A DNA stretch of 64,000 nucleotides from Chitinophagaceae bacterium (GCA_947446645.1 CANFHA010000018.1:48498-112497); one strand, 5' to 3'. Shown: positions 1 through 8,729, numbered from the stretch's first letter. The notes: generated by a model not told the origin, from the letters alone. Made by a program: numbers and translations.

Positions 1-1736
1 TACGTAGAAACCCCGCTTATAACCGCATCAAAGTCATCACCTACATAGGATTGCATAAACTCAACCTGCTTGTATTTATTGGCAGCCCGCTCTGTTTCCA
101 TAGCGCGGCGTTCCTGGTCGCTGCAGTGGCGGCACTGGTTTTCGAGGTGTTTTATAGGCTGAATATTGTTTTCCAGGCACTGCTGCAATATACGATGCAC
201 CAGCACATCGGGATAGCGGCGTATGGGCGATGTGAAGTGACAGTAATGCTTGAAGCCAAGCCCATAATGCCCTATATTATCAGTAGTATATACCGCTTTA
301 GACATAGTACGGATGCCCAACTGCTCCAGCACGTGCTGCTCCGGCTTTCCCTTCACACTTTCCAGCATGGCATTGAATGACCGGGATATACTCTCCGGCG
401 AACTGAGATCGAACTTAACACCGAAACGGCCTGCGAAAAGAGAGAACAACTTTAGCTTATCCTCGTCCGGCACATCATGCACACGGTAGGGGAAGGGCAC
501 TTTGTCGCCCTTGAAGGTCAATCCACCCACATATTCTGCCACGGTACGGTTGGCGAGCAGCATAAATTCTTCTATAAGCTGGTGCGCTTCCTTACTTTCC
601 TTAATCACTATACCTATGGGAACAGCGTTCTCATCGAGCTTAAACCTCAATTCCTGTGAAGAAAAGTTGATGGCTCCCTTCTTAAAACGCTGACCACGAA
701 GAGTTTTTGCTATCTCGTTGAGCACGTGAATTTCGTCGGCGTGGTCACCGTTGGCTCCCTCTATAATTTCCTGTACATCTTCGTAAGCAAAGCGCCGATC
801 GGAGTGTATAATGGTCTTTCCCAACCAAAATTCCTTCACCTTGCCTTGTTTATTGATCTGGAAAACAGCAGAGAATGTGTATTTGTCTTCATGCGGGCGT
901 AATGAACAAAGCTCATTAGAGAGCCGCTCCGGCAGCATAGGAGATACACGGTCTGGCAGGTATACACTAGTTGCGCGCCTGTAAGCCTCCTTGTCCAGCT
1001 CTGAGCCGGGAGTGATAAAATGACTAACATCTGCAATATGTACGCCAATCTCGTACCAGCCACCTTTCAGTTCGCGGAAAGAAATAGCATCATCAAAGTC
1101 GCGTGCGTCTATGGGATCTATGGTAATAGTGAGCGTATCGCGCATATCCTTTCGCTTCGCTACCTCATCTTCATCTATATGCTCATTATACCTTGCGGCT
1201 TCCTCCAGCACATCATCGGGGAAGGTAAGCGGAAATCCACTCTCGACCAGCAGGCCCTGCATGGCCACCTCATTTACCGACTCATGAGTGAGCACACTTA
1301 TTATTTCGCCTACCGGATTCTTTGTTTTTCCGGTCCACTCTACTATTCTCGCCATGGCCGAATCGCCATGCTTTGCACCATTGAGCAGGTGCAGGGGTAG
1401 AAAAATGTCTACAGGTATCTTATCGCTATCCGGCACCAGGAAGGCAAAATGAGGATGAACTTCTACCCTGCCGCTGAATTCTGATTGCTTCCTGCGTACT
1501 ACTTCCAGCACCGTACCTTTTACCCGTCTATTGTTATCGGCATGACCCTTTACTTCTACTCTCACTTCGTCGCCATTAAATGCATTATGCATATTATCGC
1601 GCTCTATCATTATGTCTTTCTCCAGTCCTTCGACCACTACAAACCCCATTCCGCTACGAGTTACTTCCAGCTTACCCGTATAGATATGCTTTCCGGCGTC
1701 AGGATTTTTATTCTTTTTCTTTGTATTTTTTGGCAT
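1..1736 (-). CDS. rnr: Ribonuclease R (RNB-family 3'-5' exoribonuclease), C-terminus cut by window edge
   Basis: Processive 3'-to-5' exoribonuclease of the RNase II/R family, which degrades structured RNA in the cytoplasm. I translated the minus strand from an ATG at 1736 and it stays open for about 578 codons to position 1. The start is lysine-rich (MPKNTKKKNKN), followed by cold-shock-like OB folds. The RNB catalytic motif IDPIDARDFDD lies near residue 207 and carries the conserved metal-binding aspartates. Later blocks include GVHIADVSHF, the ERLSNELCSLRP stretch and GFKHYCHFTSPIRRYPD. All are diagnostic of RNase R/VacB. Family members run to about 700 residues or more, so the C-terminal S1 domain lies outside the window. 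The gene starts 41 bp downstream of the toxin gene on the same strand, so read-through from the toxin-antitoxin pair is possible. Identification is secure. Confidence 0.96.
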   Translation of the reverse strand, partial: MPKNTKKKNKNPDAGKHIYTGKLEVTRSGMGFVVVEGLEKDIMIERDNMHNAFNGDEVRVEVKGHADNNRRVKGTVLEVVRRKQSEFSGRVEVHPHFAFLVPDSDKIPVDIFLPLHLLNGAKHGDSAMARIVEWTGKTKNPVGEIISVLTHESVNEVAMQGLLVESGFPLTFPDDVLEEAARYNEHIDEDEVAKRKDMRDTLTITIDPIDARDFDDAISFRELKGGWYEIGVHIADVSHFITPGSELDKEAYRRATSVYLPDRVSPMLPERLSNELCSLRPHEDKYTFSAVFQINKQGKVKEFWLGKTIIHSDRRFAYEDVQEIIEGANGDHADEIHVLNEIAKTLRGQRFKKGAINFSSQELRFKLDENAVPIGIVIKESKEAHQLIEEFMLLANRTVAEYVGGLTFKGDKVPFPYRVHDVPDEDKLKLFSLFAGRFGVKFDLSSPESISRSFNAMLESVKGKPEQHVLEQLGIRTMSKAVYTTDNIGHYGLGFKHYCHFTSPIRRYPDVLVHRILQQCLENNIQPIKHLENQCRHCSDQERRAMETERAANKYKQVEFMQSYVGDDFDAVISGVST

Positions 1737-1776
1737 TATTTGTTTTTTGGTAATAGGAATTATTATTATGTGGATG

Positions 1777-2082
1777 TTACCATCGTTTTCTGTGATATGA
1801 GTCGGGGTTCTGATAATCTGATAGCAACGCATAAATATATACCTCTTTTCTGGTGTCATCTATTGAGTAGTGAATCGCATAGGGGAATTTTTCTATTCGG
1901 GCAAAACGTACATCTGCATACCGGACCGCTCTTAGGTGGGGGTTTCTCTTTAAACCAGTTAGCTGTTTGCGGGTGGCAATTTTGAATTTTTCAGCCAACT
2001 TACCGGATTCACTACTGTAATATAAAATTGCCTTTTCCAGTTCACTAATAAAACCAGGATGAAAGCCAAGCAAATAAGCCAT
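1777..2082 (-). CDS. ParE/RelE-superfamily toxin of a type II toxin-antitoxin pair
   Basis: A 101-residue basic protein with the RelE/ParE layout: an N-terminal helix pair (FISELEKAILYYSSESGKLAEKF), a central segment LKRNPHLRAVRYADVRFARIEKFPYAIHY, and a final beta strand with YIYALLSDYQNPDSYHRK. ParE-type toxins of this size act on gyrase, and RelE types cleave mRNA. The target cannot be told from sequence alone. The start codon overlaps the stop of the upstream small gene in a TAATG junction, the classical translational coupling of antitoxin and toxin. The stop is 41 bp before the RNase R start. The family call is good; toxicity is inferred. Confidence 0.8.
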   Translation of the reverse strand: MAYLLGFHPGFISELEKAILYYSSESGKLAEKFKIATRKQLTGLKRNPHLRAVRYADVRFARIEKFPYAIHYSIDDTRKEVYIYALLSDYQNPDSYHRKRW

Positions 2083-2300
2083 TACTTGTTTTTGAGTATA
2101 TTAAAAACAATTGCTTCTTCTACCAATATAGATGGATTTTTTTTAGACTCTTTAGCCCGCTTCAGCACCTCTTTTTTTTGCCAGTCCGGTACGTCGCTAT
2201 TTTCCTCCATAGTCAACTCCACTGCTTTCATTTTTTCAAGGTCTGCGATAACGGCAGCTGCGTAGTCCTTTTTAATTTTTATGTGGTATGTTACGGACAT
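2082..2300 (-). CDS. Putative antitoxin, small acidic/lysine-rich partner of the ParE-like toxin
   Basis: A 72-residue protein immediately upstream of the ParE-like gene and overlapping it by one base (TAATG). It begins MSVTYHIKIKKDYAAAVIADL, a beta-strand-then-helix start. It continues with an acidic centre (MEENSDVPDWQKKEVLKRAKE) and ends in a hydrophobic helix (SILVEEAIVFNILKNK). I do not recognise a named DNA-binding fold with certainty. Small proteins of this shape commonly sit upstream of ParE toxins in Bacteroidota. The antitoxin role rests on position, size and the coupled junction. The VPDWQKKEVLKR stretch resembles the segment in addiction-module antitoxins that ends in the toxin-binding helix, but this is only a resemblance. 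Confidence 0.65.
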   Translation of the reverse strand: MSVTYHIKIKKDYAAAVIADLEKMKAVELTMEENSDVPDWQKKEVLKRAKESKKNPSILVEEAIVFNILKNK

Positions 2301-2410
2301 ACAATCAGTTTAGGTAAAGTTAAGAATTCCGTATTAATTAATTCTTAAAAAGCATTCCACCCAACTGATTATCTGTTAAAGCCACTTTAACGTTTTCAAT
2401 TAAGAATAAG

Positions 2411-2442
2411 TTTGTTTGCTAAGGTTGCATACTGTACATTTG
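2411..2442 (+). promoter_or_regulatory. Bacteroidota-type promoter for the initiator tRNA
   Basis: TTTG at 2411-2414 (and again at 2415-2418) is followed, 16-20 bases later, by TACATTTG at 2435-2442. This matches the Bacteroidota sigma consensus TTTG / TAnnTTTG. The tRNA begins at 2452, about 9 bases after the -7 element, the spacing expected for transcription starting just before the tRNA. Confidence 0.7.
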
Positions 2443-2451
2443 CATCCACAT

Positions 2452-2526
<75 letters not shown>

Positions 2527-2529
2527 ACC

Positions 2530-2558
2530 AAAAGGAACGCAAGTGCGTTCCTTTTGTA
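2530..2558 (+). terminator. Intrinsic terminator of the initiator tRNA
   Basis: A perfect 11-bp inverted repeat (AAAAGGAACGC with GCGTTCCTTTT) has a 4-nt loop and starts 4 nt after the encoded CCA. The downstream arm ends in TTTT. Confidence 0.8.
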
Positions 2559-2611
2559 TTTAGAGGTTTTATATCGCCCTTGGGCGATTTTTGTTAATAA
2601 GAAATATACAG

Positions 2612-3058
2612 ATGAAAAAAATTATTGGCTACCGAAAGCTATTGGGTGTAACTGAAAAGGTGGAGTTGCAGGAACTGAAGACGATATACCGCAACCTGAT
2701 GAAAGAATGGCATCCCGACAAATTTCCGGATAATCCGGAATTGGCGGAAGCAAAAAGCCGGCACATTATTGAAGCCTACCATTTCCTGGTGAGCATAGCA
2801 CCTGAGACACGGGCATTAACCTTTGCTGAATTTACTGCTACCACTACTACATCTGGAATTCTAAACTTTGACTACAAGGACGAAACGCTTCAGATCAATT
2901 ATGTGGATGGCACCAGCTACGAATGGTTTGGGATACCAAAACCATTGTATATAAAGATGGTGAATGCACCGGCTTTGGGCCGATTTGCCCGCAGGCATAT
3001 ATATACATCATTCCCATACAGGGCAGCTACCAAAAATCCGGTTGCACAACCTGCATAA
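2612..3058 (+). CDS. J-domain protein with C-terminal KTSC domain
   Basis: A two-domain protein of 148 residues if started at the ATG at 2612; a TTG 21 bp upstream would add seven residues. Residues 1-65 are a DnaJ-type J domain: YRKLLGVTEKVELQELKTIYRNLMKEWHPDKFPDNPE, with the HPD motif that stimulates the ATPase of Hsp70/DnaK. Residues 80-145 match the KTSC fold (FDYKDETLQINYVDGTSYEWFGIP, then a conserved A-x-x-x-G-R-F segment). That small beta domain is named after a lysyl-tRNA synthetase C-terminal domain. The combination suggests a DnaK co-chaperone with a nucleic-acid- or protein-binding tail. A terminator follows. The client is unknown. Confidence 0.85.
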   Translation: MKKIIGYRKLLGVTEKVELQELKTIYRNLMKEWHPDKFPDNPELAEAKSRHIIEAYHFLVSIAPETRALTFAEFTATTTTSGILNFDYKDETLQINYVDGTSYEWFGIPKPLYIKMVNAPALGRFARRHIYTSFPYRAATKNPVAQPA

Positions 3059-3095
3059 AACATCTGATTTTATTAAAATTCGTCTTACGGATAAT

Positions 3096-3124
3096 AAGCA
3101 CTCCAAAACAGGGTGCTTTTTTTT
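3096..3124 (+). terminator. Intrinsic terminator after the J-domain/KTSC gene
   Basis: AAGCAC pairs with GTGCTT across an 11-nt loop and is followed by a run of at least seven T. It lies 38 bp after the stop codon. Confidence 0.7.
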
Positions 3125-3156
3125 ATGCGCCTGTTCTATTCTGACCAGATACACCT

Positions 3157-3918
3157 TTATGACCTGACATATATGCCTAATTCATCTGCATTAGCAACCG
3201 CTGCACCCATGGTGTTATTGAAATAAGCGAAAACGGGTTTGTCATTGTCCAGCTCATATTTAATACTTAATGCGGTGTCAGCTAGCACATCCTCGGGATA
3301 TGATCCCCGGTAATCACCGTTCTCCCCATGAAAACGATAGTAGCAAAATGAAGAGTCCATATCTATTGACGGCGTTGCAGCCGCAGGCATATCATGGTGC
3401 ACGATAGCACAATCATGGGCATCGAGCAGTTCATAGGTAGTATCATTGTACCACGATCTGTCCCTGAATTCAATGGCGACTTTCCAGGTTGCGGTATCGG
3501 GAACATGGTAAAGAGCCTGAAGCAAATGGCGGACTTTGGCGAATAGCGAGAATTTAATACTTGCCGGAAACTGGATGAGTAAACATCCCTTCTTATCACC
3601 GGCCCCGTTTATCGCGTGCATAAATCTGCTGATATCTTCACTGTTAAAGGCCAGATTTTTTTCGTGAGTAATGCCCCGCCAGAGTTTGAATGTGAACAGG
3701 AAATCACCTTCGACTTCGGAAGCCCACTTCTCAACCGTCTTCCGCATCGGGATTTTATAAAAGGAACTGTTGATTTCCACGGTATTAAACAAAGAAGAAT
3801 AGTAACAAAGCCGGCTTTTACATTGATACTCCGGCGGAAAGTGTGTTTTATTGGGTACCGGCAGCACCACATTGCTGGTGCCGCAATAAAAATTCTGCTT
3901 ATCTGTATCCCTGGACAT
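3157..3918 (-). CDS. DUF72 (YecE-like) family protein
   Basis: A 253-residue cytoplasmic protein. The start chosen is the ATG at 3918 (MSRDTDKQNFYCGTSN). The reading frame extends 24 codons further upstream, but that part is unlike the family, which begins right before the YxGTSx strand. Recognisable DUF72 blocks: YCGTSN, HFPPEYQ, YSSLFNTVEINSSFYKIP, VEGDFLFTFKLWRGITHEK, GCLLIQFPASIKF, VAIEFRDRSW, CYYRFHG and the terminal VFAYFNNTMGAAVANA. The fold is a TIM-barrel-like protein of unproven function; some relatives are linked to DNA or iron-sulfur biology only by context. It is divergent from the DUF421 gene, with a 101-bp gap that must hold both promoters. Confidence 0.88.
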   Translation of the reverse strand: MSRDTDKQNFYCGTSNVVLPVPNKTHFPPEYQCKSRLCYYSSLFNTVEINSSFYKIPMRKTVEKWASEVEGDFLFTFKLWRGITHEKNLAFNSEDISRFMHAINGAGDKKGCLLIQFPASIKFSLFAKVRHLLQALYHVPDTATWKVAIEFRDRSWYNDTTYELLDAHDCAIVHHDMPAAATPSIDMDSSFCYYRFHGENGDYRGSYPEDVLADTALSIKYELDNDKPVFAYFNNTMGAAVANADELGIYVRS

Positions 3919-4019
3919 GGATTTTGAAAATGGATTTGTAACCAAAAGATGGACAGAGGAGAATAATGCCATCCAAATGCTGGTACACATTTATTAGCAC
4001 GACACTCAAAGAACCTATT

Positions 4020-4517
4020 ATGACAAATCTGATTGAAGTTGCATTCGGTACAGGAAAAGACCTGAATATGCTGCAAATGTGCTGCCGCGCGGTGATCGTG
4101 TTCCTGATTACGCTGGTTATGATCAGGATATCAGGCAGGCGATCATTTGGCGTGCGCACACCTTTGGATAATATAATCGTAATTCTGCTCGGGGCACTGC
4201 TGAGCAGGGCTATTGTGGGCGCTTCGCCTTTCTGGTCGGTTGTCGGTGCCAGTTTTGTAATTGTACTGATCCACAGATCACTGGGCTGGCTGATCTCACA
4301 TAGCAAAGTGGCAGGTAAGCTTATAGAAGGGCACAGGATATGCCTCTTTGAAAACAATACATTTATTAAAGAGAACATGGACAAAGCACTTGTGTGCGAG
4401 GAGGATCTGATGCAGGGAGTAAGAAAGTCGGCCCTTACAGAGGATATGACGAAAATAAAATGTGTATATATGGAACGGAATGGAGAAATAAGTTCAATAA
4501 AAAAAGAGAACGAATAA
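4020..4517 (+). CDS. DUF421 (YetF-type) membrane protein
   Basis: About 165 residues from the ATG at 4020 (MTNLIEVAFG). An in-frame ATG at 3966 would add 18 residues that are not typical of the family. Three hydrophobic segments occupy roughly residues 15-100 (CCRAVIVFLITLVMIRISGRRSFG, DNIIVILLGALLSRAIVG, SFVIVLIHRSLGWLISHS). A soluble beta-rich YetF-like C-terminal domain follows (ICLFENNTFIKENMDKALVCEEDLMQGVRKSAL). The RxSGRRSFG...TPLDNII motif is typical. The function of the family is not established; it is an inner-membrane protein in many bacteria. Its neighbours suggest no pathway. Confidence 0.82.
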   Translation: MTNLIEVAFGTGKDLNMLQMCCRAVIVFLITLVMIRISGRRSFGVRTPLDNIIVILLGALLSRAIVGASPFWSVVGASFVIVLIHRSLGWLISHSKVAGKLIEGHRICLFENNTFIKENMDKALVCEEDLMQGVRKSALTEDMTKIKCVYMERNGEISSIKKENE

Positions 4518-4626
4518 TTGTTTTAGGCTTGAGATATCCCACTTTTGGAGCAGATGAAATTGCATTATCTTCACCGGGAAGAGCTTTCCTCTATAACGAC
4601 TTAGGTCACCGTGTACGCCGCGAACC

Positions 4627-4998
4627 ATGAAACTAAATCACATCAATCTTGTAGTTATAAATGTTTTGACAGCCATTGATCTATTCGGGAAATATTTCGG
4701 GTTCACATGTATTGAAACCAAGGGCAATAACGCGGTTGCTGTATTAAAGGGTGCTGACGACTTCACGTTAGTGCTTATGAGCGCAAAAGACAACGAGCTG
4801 GTATATCCGCAGGCGTTTCATATTGGCTTTATGCGGGAAACAATAGAAGAGGTAAATGAAATCCATTCAAAGCTAAAAAACGCCGGTTTCGAGGTGGGGC
4901 CAGAACCTAAGAAGATACGCGACAGCTTCGGTTTCTATTTTACGTTTGAAAATATCATGATCGAGGTGGGGCATTATCTTGCCTTAAGCGAACAATAG
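4627..4998 (+). CDS. VOC/glyoxalase-superfamily protein
   Basis: A 123-residue single-domain vicinal-oxygen-chelate protein, made of paired beta-alpha-beta-beta-beta modules that usually dimerise. It shows LNHINLVVINVLTAIDLFGKYFGFTCIE at the N-terminus, with a metal-ligand histidine candidate in NHINL. Later come HIGFMRETIEEVNEIHSKLKNAGFEVG and a C-terminal strand ENIMIEVGHY. Members include glyoxalases, dioxygenases and antibiotic-binding proteins. The substrate cannot be told from sequence. It lies 109 bp after DUF421 on the same strand and converges on the DUF779 gene 19 bp away. Confidence 0.8.
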   Translation: MKLNHINLVVINVLTAIDLFGKYFGFTCIETKGNNAVAVLKGADDFTLVLMSAKDNELVYPQAFHIGFMRETIEEVNEIHSKLKNAGFEVGPEPKKIRDSFGFYFTFENIMIEVGHYLALSEQ

Positions 4999-5017
4999 TA
5001 ACATTCCCATATACCAG

Positions 5018-5389
5018 TCATCTTCTATTCAGCACGTCCAGCGCTTTCAGTTCTTCTTCCGTAAAAATCCGCGACCTGGTAAGGAAACGCACCCCAAGCG
5101 GTATCTCAAGGCTGAAGCTGCTACCCCGCCCTTTCGTTACATCGATTATTATTTGGGTATGCTTCCAATATTCAAACTGGTCTCCGCTCATATAGAACGG
5201 CATGCCCCCTATGTAACCCATCAATACGTCGCTGTCGCCGGTTTTAAACTCACCGTCAACAAAACACATAGGCGAGGAGCCGTCGCAACACCCCCCGCTT
5301 TGGTGAAACATAAGCGATCCGTAGGCCTGCATGAGTTTGTCAATTAAGGTAAGTGCTTCTTCTGTGGCTGTAACTCGCTTAATAGACAT
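5018..5389 (-). CDS. DUF779 protein, partner of aldehyde dehydrogenase
   Basis: A 123-residue protein started at the ATG at 5389 (MSIKRVTATEEAL). A TTG start at 5458 overlapping the dehydrogenase stop is possible but adds an unlike 23-residue leader. The DUF779 signature is clear: MFHQSGGCCDGSSPMCF, with a Cys-Cys pair and a third Cys, then YMSGDQFEYWKHTQIIIDV and LEIPLGVRFLTRSRIFTEEE. The family occurs almost only directly downstream of AcoD/ExaC-type aldehyde dehydrogenases, as here, so a helper or redox role with that enzyme is likely. The cysteines suggest metal or disulfide chemistry. A hairpin separates the two genes. Confidence 0.88.
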   Translation of the reverse strand: MSIKRVTATEEALTLIDKLMQAYGSLMFHQSGGCCDGSSPMCFVDGEFKTGDSDVLMGYIGGMPFYMSGDQFEYWKHTQIIIDVTKGRGSSFSLEIPLGVRFLTRSRIFTEEELKALDVLNRR

Positions 5390-5410
5390 ATGTTCTTTTT
5401 TTGTGAAAAA

Positions 5411-5435
5411 TGGCGACGGCAACAAGCCGCCGCCA
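5411..5435 (-). promoter_or_regulatory. Intercistronic hairpin between aldehyde dehydrogenase and DUF779
   Basis: TGGCGACGGC at 5411-5420 and GCCGCCGCCA at 5426-5435 pair at 9 of 10 positions across a 5-nt loop, in the 65-bp gap between the two genes. No clear T tract follows on the minus strand, so it may be a processing or stability element rather than a full terminator. Confidence 0.5.
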
Positions 5436-5454
5436 CTAAAAATTTTAGCACTGA

Positions 5455-6987
5455 TCAAAAGAAACCAAGTTTGCTTTTGCTGTAGGAGATCAGCATATTC
5501 TTGGTTTGCCTGTAGTGACTAAGCATCATTTTATGTGTCTCCCTGCCAAAACCCGATTTCTTGTATCCTCCAAAAGGAGCATGAGCCGGGTATGCATGGT
5601 AGCAGTTTACCCATACCCTGCCGGCCTGTATGGCACGGGGCACCTGGTAAAGCTCGTGCGCGTCGCGTGTCCATACGCCCGCACCCAGGCCGTAAAGTGT
5701 ATCATTGGCTATGGCAATAGCCTCTTCCGTGGTCTTAAATGTGGTCACAGAAGTTACCGGGCCAAAAATCTCTTCCTGAAAAATCCTCATTTTGTTGTGC
5801 CCGTAGAAGATGGTAGGTTGTATGTAGTACCCTGATTCCAGTCCGCTGTTCTGATGGAAGGCCTCACCACCACACAGTACTTTTGCCCCTTCCTGCTTAC
5901 CTATATCAAAGTAGCTCAGTATTTTCTGGTACTGGTCTTCGCTGGCCTGCGCACCCATCATCACATCACCATCCAGCGGGTTTCCCATTTTTATAGCGCG
6001 GGTGCGCTGCACTACTTTTTCCATAAAGCGGTCGTAAATATCTTCATGCACCAGCATCCGGCTGGGACAGGTACATACTTCGCCCTGGTTAAGTGCAAAC
6101 ATCACCGCACCTTCCACCGCCTTATCAAAAAAGTCATCGTCTGCATCTGCCACTGATTTAAAGAAGATGTTTGGGCTTTTACCACCCAGCTCCATTGTTA
6201 CTGGTATCAGGTTTTCAGATGCGTACTGCATAATCAGCCTCCCCGTTGTGGTTTCCCCCGTAAAAGCAACCTTGTTGATACGGGTAGAGGTAGCAAGCGG
6301 CTTGCCTGCTTCTATGCCAAAACCGGTTACCACATTAAGCACTCCGGCTGGTAGCAGGTCACCTATCAGCTCCATTAATATAATAAGACTCGTAGGCGTT
6401 TGCTCGGCAGGTTTCACTACAACACAGCAACCTGCCGCCAGCGCAGGTGCAATTTTCCAAGCCGCCATCAATAACGGAAAGTTCCAGGGTATTATCTGCC
6501 CTACTACACCTATCGGCTCATGAATCTGAATGCTCACGGTCGTTTCATCGTGCTCACTTATTGAGCCTTCTTCTGCCCTTATAACCCCGGCGAAGTAGCG
6601 AAAATGATCAACAGTCAGTGGGATATCTGCAGCACGTGTTTCACGAATAGCTTTACCATTATCTATTGTCTCTACGGTAGCCAGGTACTCCAGGTTATTT
6701 TCTATGCGCTGTGCTATCTTCAGCATAATATTGCTGCGGCTGGCAGCAGAGGTTTTGCTCCATGTAGTAAATGCAGTACATGCGGCATCTACAGCCAGAT
6801 CTATATCCTTAGCGTTACCGCGTGCTGCCTGCGTAAATACCTTGCCGTCGATCGGAGAGACATTATCAAAGTATTCGCCACCAGATGGCGGGCTCCACTG
6901 GCCATTTATATAGTGCTCATAACGTGACTTGAACTGCGGGCGGGCAGCCAGGTTTTTCTTAGACGCCGCAACTGTTTCATTACTCAT
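5455..6987 (-). CDS. NAD(P)-dependent aldehyde dehydrogenase, AcoD/ExaC acetaldehyde dehydrogenase type
   Basis: A 510-residue cytosolic enzyme oxidising aldehydes (probably acetaldehyde or other short aldehydes) to acids. The NAD-binding block [14 protein letters not shown] lies near residue 165, VKPAEQTP near 192 and the turn FTGETTTGR near 242. The general base is Glu266 in [11 protein letters not shown]. The nucleophile Cys305 lies in [11 protein letters not shown], the double-Cys form typical of the AcoD/ExaC branch. Length matches the family (about 505-510). It is the first gene of an operon with DUF779 and is divergent from an AraC-type activator gene 154 bp away, the likely aldehyde- or alcohol-responsive regulator. 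The enzyme class is secure; the substrate is inferred from the subfamily. Confidence 0.93.
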   Translation of the reverse strand: MSNETVAASKKNLAARPQFKSRYEHYINGQWSPPSGGEYFDNVSPIDGKVFTQAARGNAKDIDLAVDAACTAFTTWSKTSAASRSNIMLKIAQRIENNLEYLATVETIDNGKAIRETRAADIPLTVDHFRYFAGVIRAEEGSISEHDETTVSIQIHEPIGVVGQIIPWNFPLLMAAWKIAPALAAGCCVVVKPAEQTPTSLIILMELIGDLLPAGVLNVVTGFGIEAGKPLATSTRINKVAFTGETTTGRLIMQYASENLIPVTMELGGKSPNIFFKSVADADDDFFDKAVEGAVMFALNQGEVCTCPSRMLVHEDIYDRFMEKVVQRTRAIKMGNPLDGDVMMGAQASEDQYQKILSYFDIGKQEGAKVLCGGEAFHQNSGLESGYYIQPTIFYGHNKMRIFQEEIFGPVTSVTTFKTTEEAIAIANDTLYGLGAGVWTRDAHELYQVPRAIQAGRVWVNCYHAYPAHAPFGGYKKSGFGRETHKMMLSHYRQTKNMLISYSKSKLGFF

Positions 6988-7141
6988 GTTTTCCAGATTT
7001 TAAGTGAACTGATCTCTAAAGATCATGAGTACGAATACAAACGGGTAGCAGAATTGTGTAAAATAAATAGCACAATCGTACCTTTTGTTTGTTACGAATT
7101 GTGAATGGCAATATCTTTAAGTAGCTAAAAATGCGCTGGTA

Positions 7142-8068
7142 ATGTCTGCACGCAACCAATTAAAGAAAATTAATCTCACAAATCCAAATTCGCTGCAGTC
7201 GCTGGTGGAAAACAGGCGCATCTTTAACCTCAATAACAGTGAACTGAACATTTTTGAATCTTACGAGCAAACATACCGGGTACCGCTGACGTTCAGCGAC
7301 TTTGTGATCACCAGTATGGTAAGGGGTAAAAAAGTGATGCACCTGTTCAACAAAACCGGCTTTGATTACCTGCCCGGCGAAACCGTAATAGTACCTGCCA
7401 ATGAAACCATGATCATTGATTTTCCGGAGGCGAGCACCGAAACGCCTTCACAGTGCATTGCGCTGGCTGTCGATGCCCGCTATATAGACAACACGCTAAA
7501 CTACCTTAATGAATTCTATAACAGTGGCGGCAGCGAAAAGCACAAATGGCAACTCCAGTTCAACCAATACCATTTTGATAATGATACGGAGATCACCGAC
7601 CTCATCAACAAACTTATAAGGGTCTGCAGCAGCGGAGAGGTAGCCAAAAATATTTTCGCGGACCTTAATCTTAAAGAATTACTGATCCGCCTTGTGCAAA
7701 GCCAGCACCTGCAGCAGGTAAGAGCCGAATCTGTAACAAGCGGCAATGAAGGAAGGTTGCAATTTGTCCTTCATCATATTCATGAGCACATCAGCGATAA
7801 AATACTCATCAATGATCTGTGCAGGAAAGCCTATCTCAGCAGGAATGAATTCTTTAAATGGTTCAAAGAGCAATTTGGCATTACACCCGTAGACTATATC
7901 AACAGTGAACGGCTAAAACTGAGTAAGCAGCTACTAGCGGATAGCCGGTACACTGTATCGCAGGTGAGCAGCTATTGCGGATTCAGCGATGTGAATTATT
8001 TTGTTCGGTTATTTAAGAAAACCGAAGGCATAACACCTGGTGCATACAAAGCTTGCGTTAACGCCTGA
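7142..8068 (+). CDS. AraC-family transcriptional regulator, divergent from the aldehyde dehydrogenase operon
   Basis: 308 residues. Residues 1-190 form a ligand-sensing N-terminal domain of the AraC_N cupin-like type (FLPGETV-like segment YLPGETVIVPANETMIIDFPE). Residues 205-305 hold two helix-turn-helix motifs: INDLCRKAYLSRNEFFKWFKEQFGITPVDYINSERL and VSQVSSYCGFSDVNYFVRLFKKTEGITPGAYK. The second carries the standard GFSDxNYFxRxFKKxxGxTPxxYK signature. Its divergent placement against the aldehyde dehydrogenase/DUF779 operon suggests it activates that operon in response to an aldehyde or alcohol. That is inference from context; AcoD operons elsewhere often use other regulator types. Confidence 0.9.
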   Translation: MSARNQLKKINLTNPNSLQSLVENRRIFNLNNSELNIFESYEQTYRVPLTFSDFVITSMVRGKKVMHLFNKTGFDYLPGETVIVPANETMIIDFPEASTETPSQCIALAVDARYIDNTLNYLNEFYNSGGSEKHKWQLQFNQYHFDNDTEITDLINKLIRVCSSGEVAKNIFADLNLKELLIRLVQSQHLQQVRAESVTSGNEGRLQFVLHHIHEHISDKILINDLCRKAYLSRNEFFKWFKEQFGITPVDYINSERLKLSKQLLADSRYTVSQVSSYCGFSDVNYFVRLFKKTEGITPGAYKACVNA

Positions 8069-8182
8069 CATTCCTGGCTCATCACCAAATTTATGACTAC
8101 AGATGCTCCGGCAATTGTTAAGGATCTCTATTACAAATAGTTTATCGGCATGGTTTTGTAGCAAAAACAGCAAACAGCTACT

Positions 8183-8728
8183 ATGCAACAGTTAAACAAT
8201 ATTAAGATCGCCATACTAACAGAAAATGGATTTGAGCAGGAAGAGCTAACGAGCCCAAAGGAAGCACTGGAAAAAGCTGGCGCGAAGGTAGATATCGTAT
8301 CACCTCAGAAGGGCAAGGTGAAAGCCTGGAAACATACGGACTGGGGAATAGAAATTAATGTAGACAAAAACCTTGCAGATGCCGAACCATCAGCATACGA
8401 AGCACTTGTGCTTCCAGGCGGAGTAATGAACCCTGATACGCTGCGCCAGAATAAAGATGCAGTAAAATTCGCTAAAGACTTTCTTGAATCGGGCAAACCG
8501 GTAGCCGCTATATGCCATGGGCCGCAAACCCTGATCGAAACCGGCATGCTGGAAGGCAAAACAATGACGTCATTTCCGTCATTGCAAACAGATCTGAAAA
8601 ATGCAGGAGTAAACTGGATAGATAAGGAAATGGTACACGATGGCAACCTGATCACCAGCAGGAAACCCGCAGATCTTGATGCATTTAATAATGAGTTGAT
8701 CAAAACGCTCTCTACGCCAACCGCATAA
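8183..8728 (+). CDS. PfpI/DJ-1 superfamily protein (YhbO/YraA-like)
   Basis: 181 residues of the class I glutamine-amidotransferase-like DJ-1/PfpI fold. The nucleophile Cys111 lies in the elbow AAICHGPQTLIETG, preceded by LVLPGGVMNPDTLRQN, and the conserved Glu is in NGFEQEELTSP near residue 18. Relatives are described as deglycase/glyoxalase III-like stress proteins or intracellular proteases; the precise activity is debated. The C-terminal SRKPADLDAFNNELI is typical. It is transcribed alone between the AraC gene and a bidirectional terminator. An aldehyde-stress role would fit the neighbouring aldehyde dehydrogenase locus, but this is inference. Confidence 0.9.
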   Translation: MQQLNNIKIAILTENGFEQEELTSPKEALEKAGAKVDIVSPQKGKVKAWKHTDWGIEINVDKNLADAEPSAYEALVLPGGVMNPDTLRQNKDAVKFAKDFLESGKPVAAICHGPQTLIETGMLEGKTMTSFPSLQTDLKNAGVNWIDKEMVHDGNLITSRKPADLDAFNNELIKTLSTPTA

Positions 8729-8729
8729 C

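Noticed and set aside
4394..4630. A 78-codon frame overlapping the DUF421 end
   Set aside because: It lies mostly inside the DUF421 gene in another frame and has no family features.
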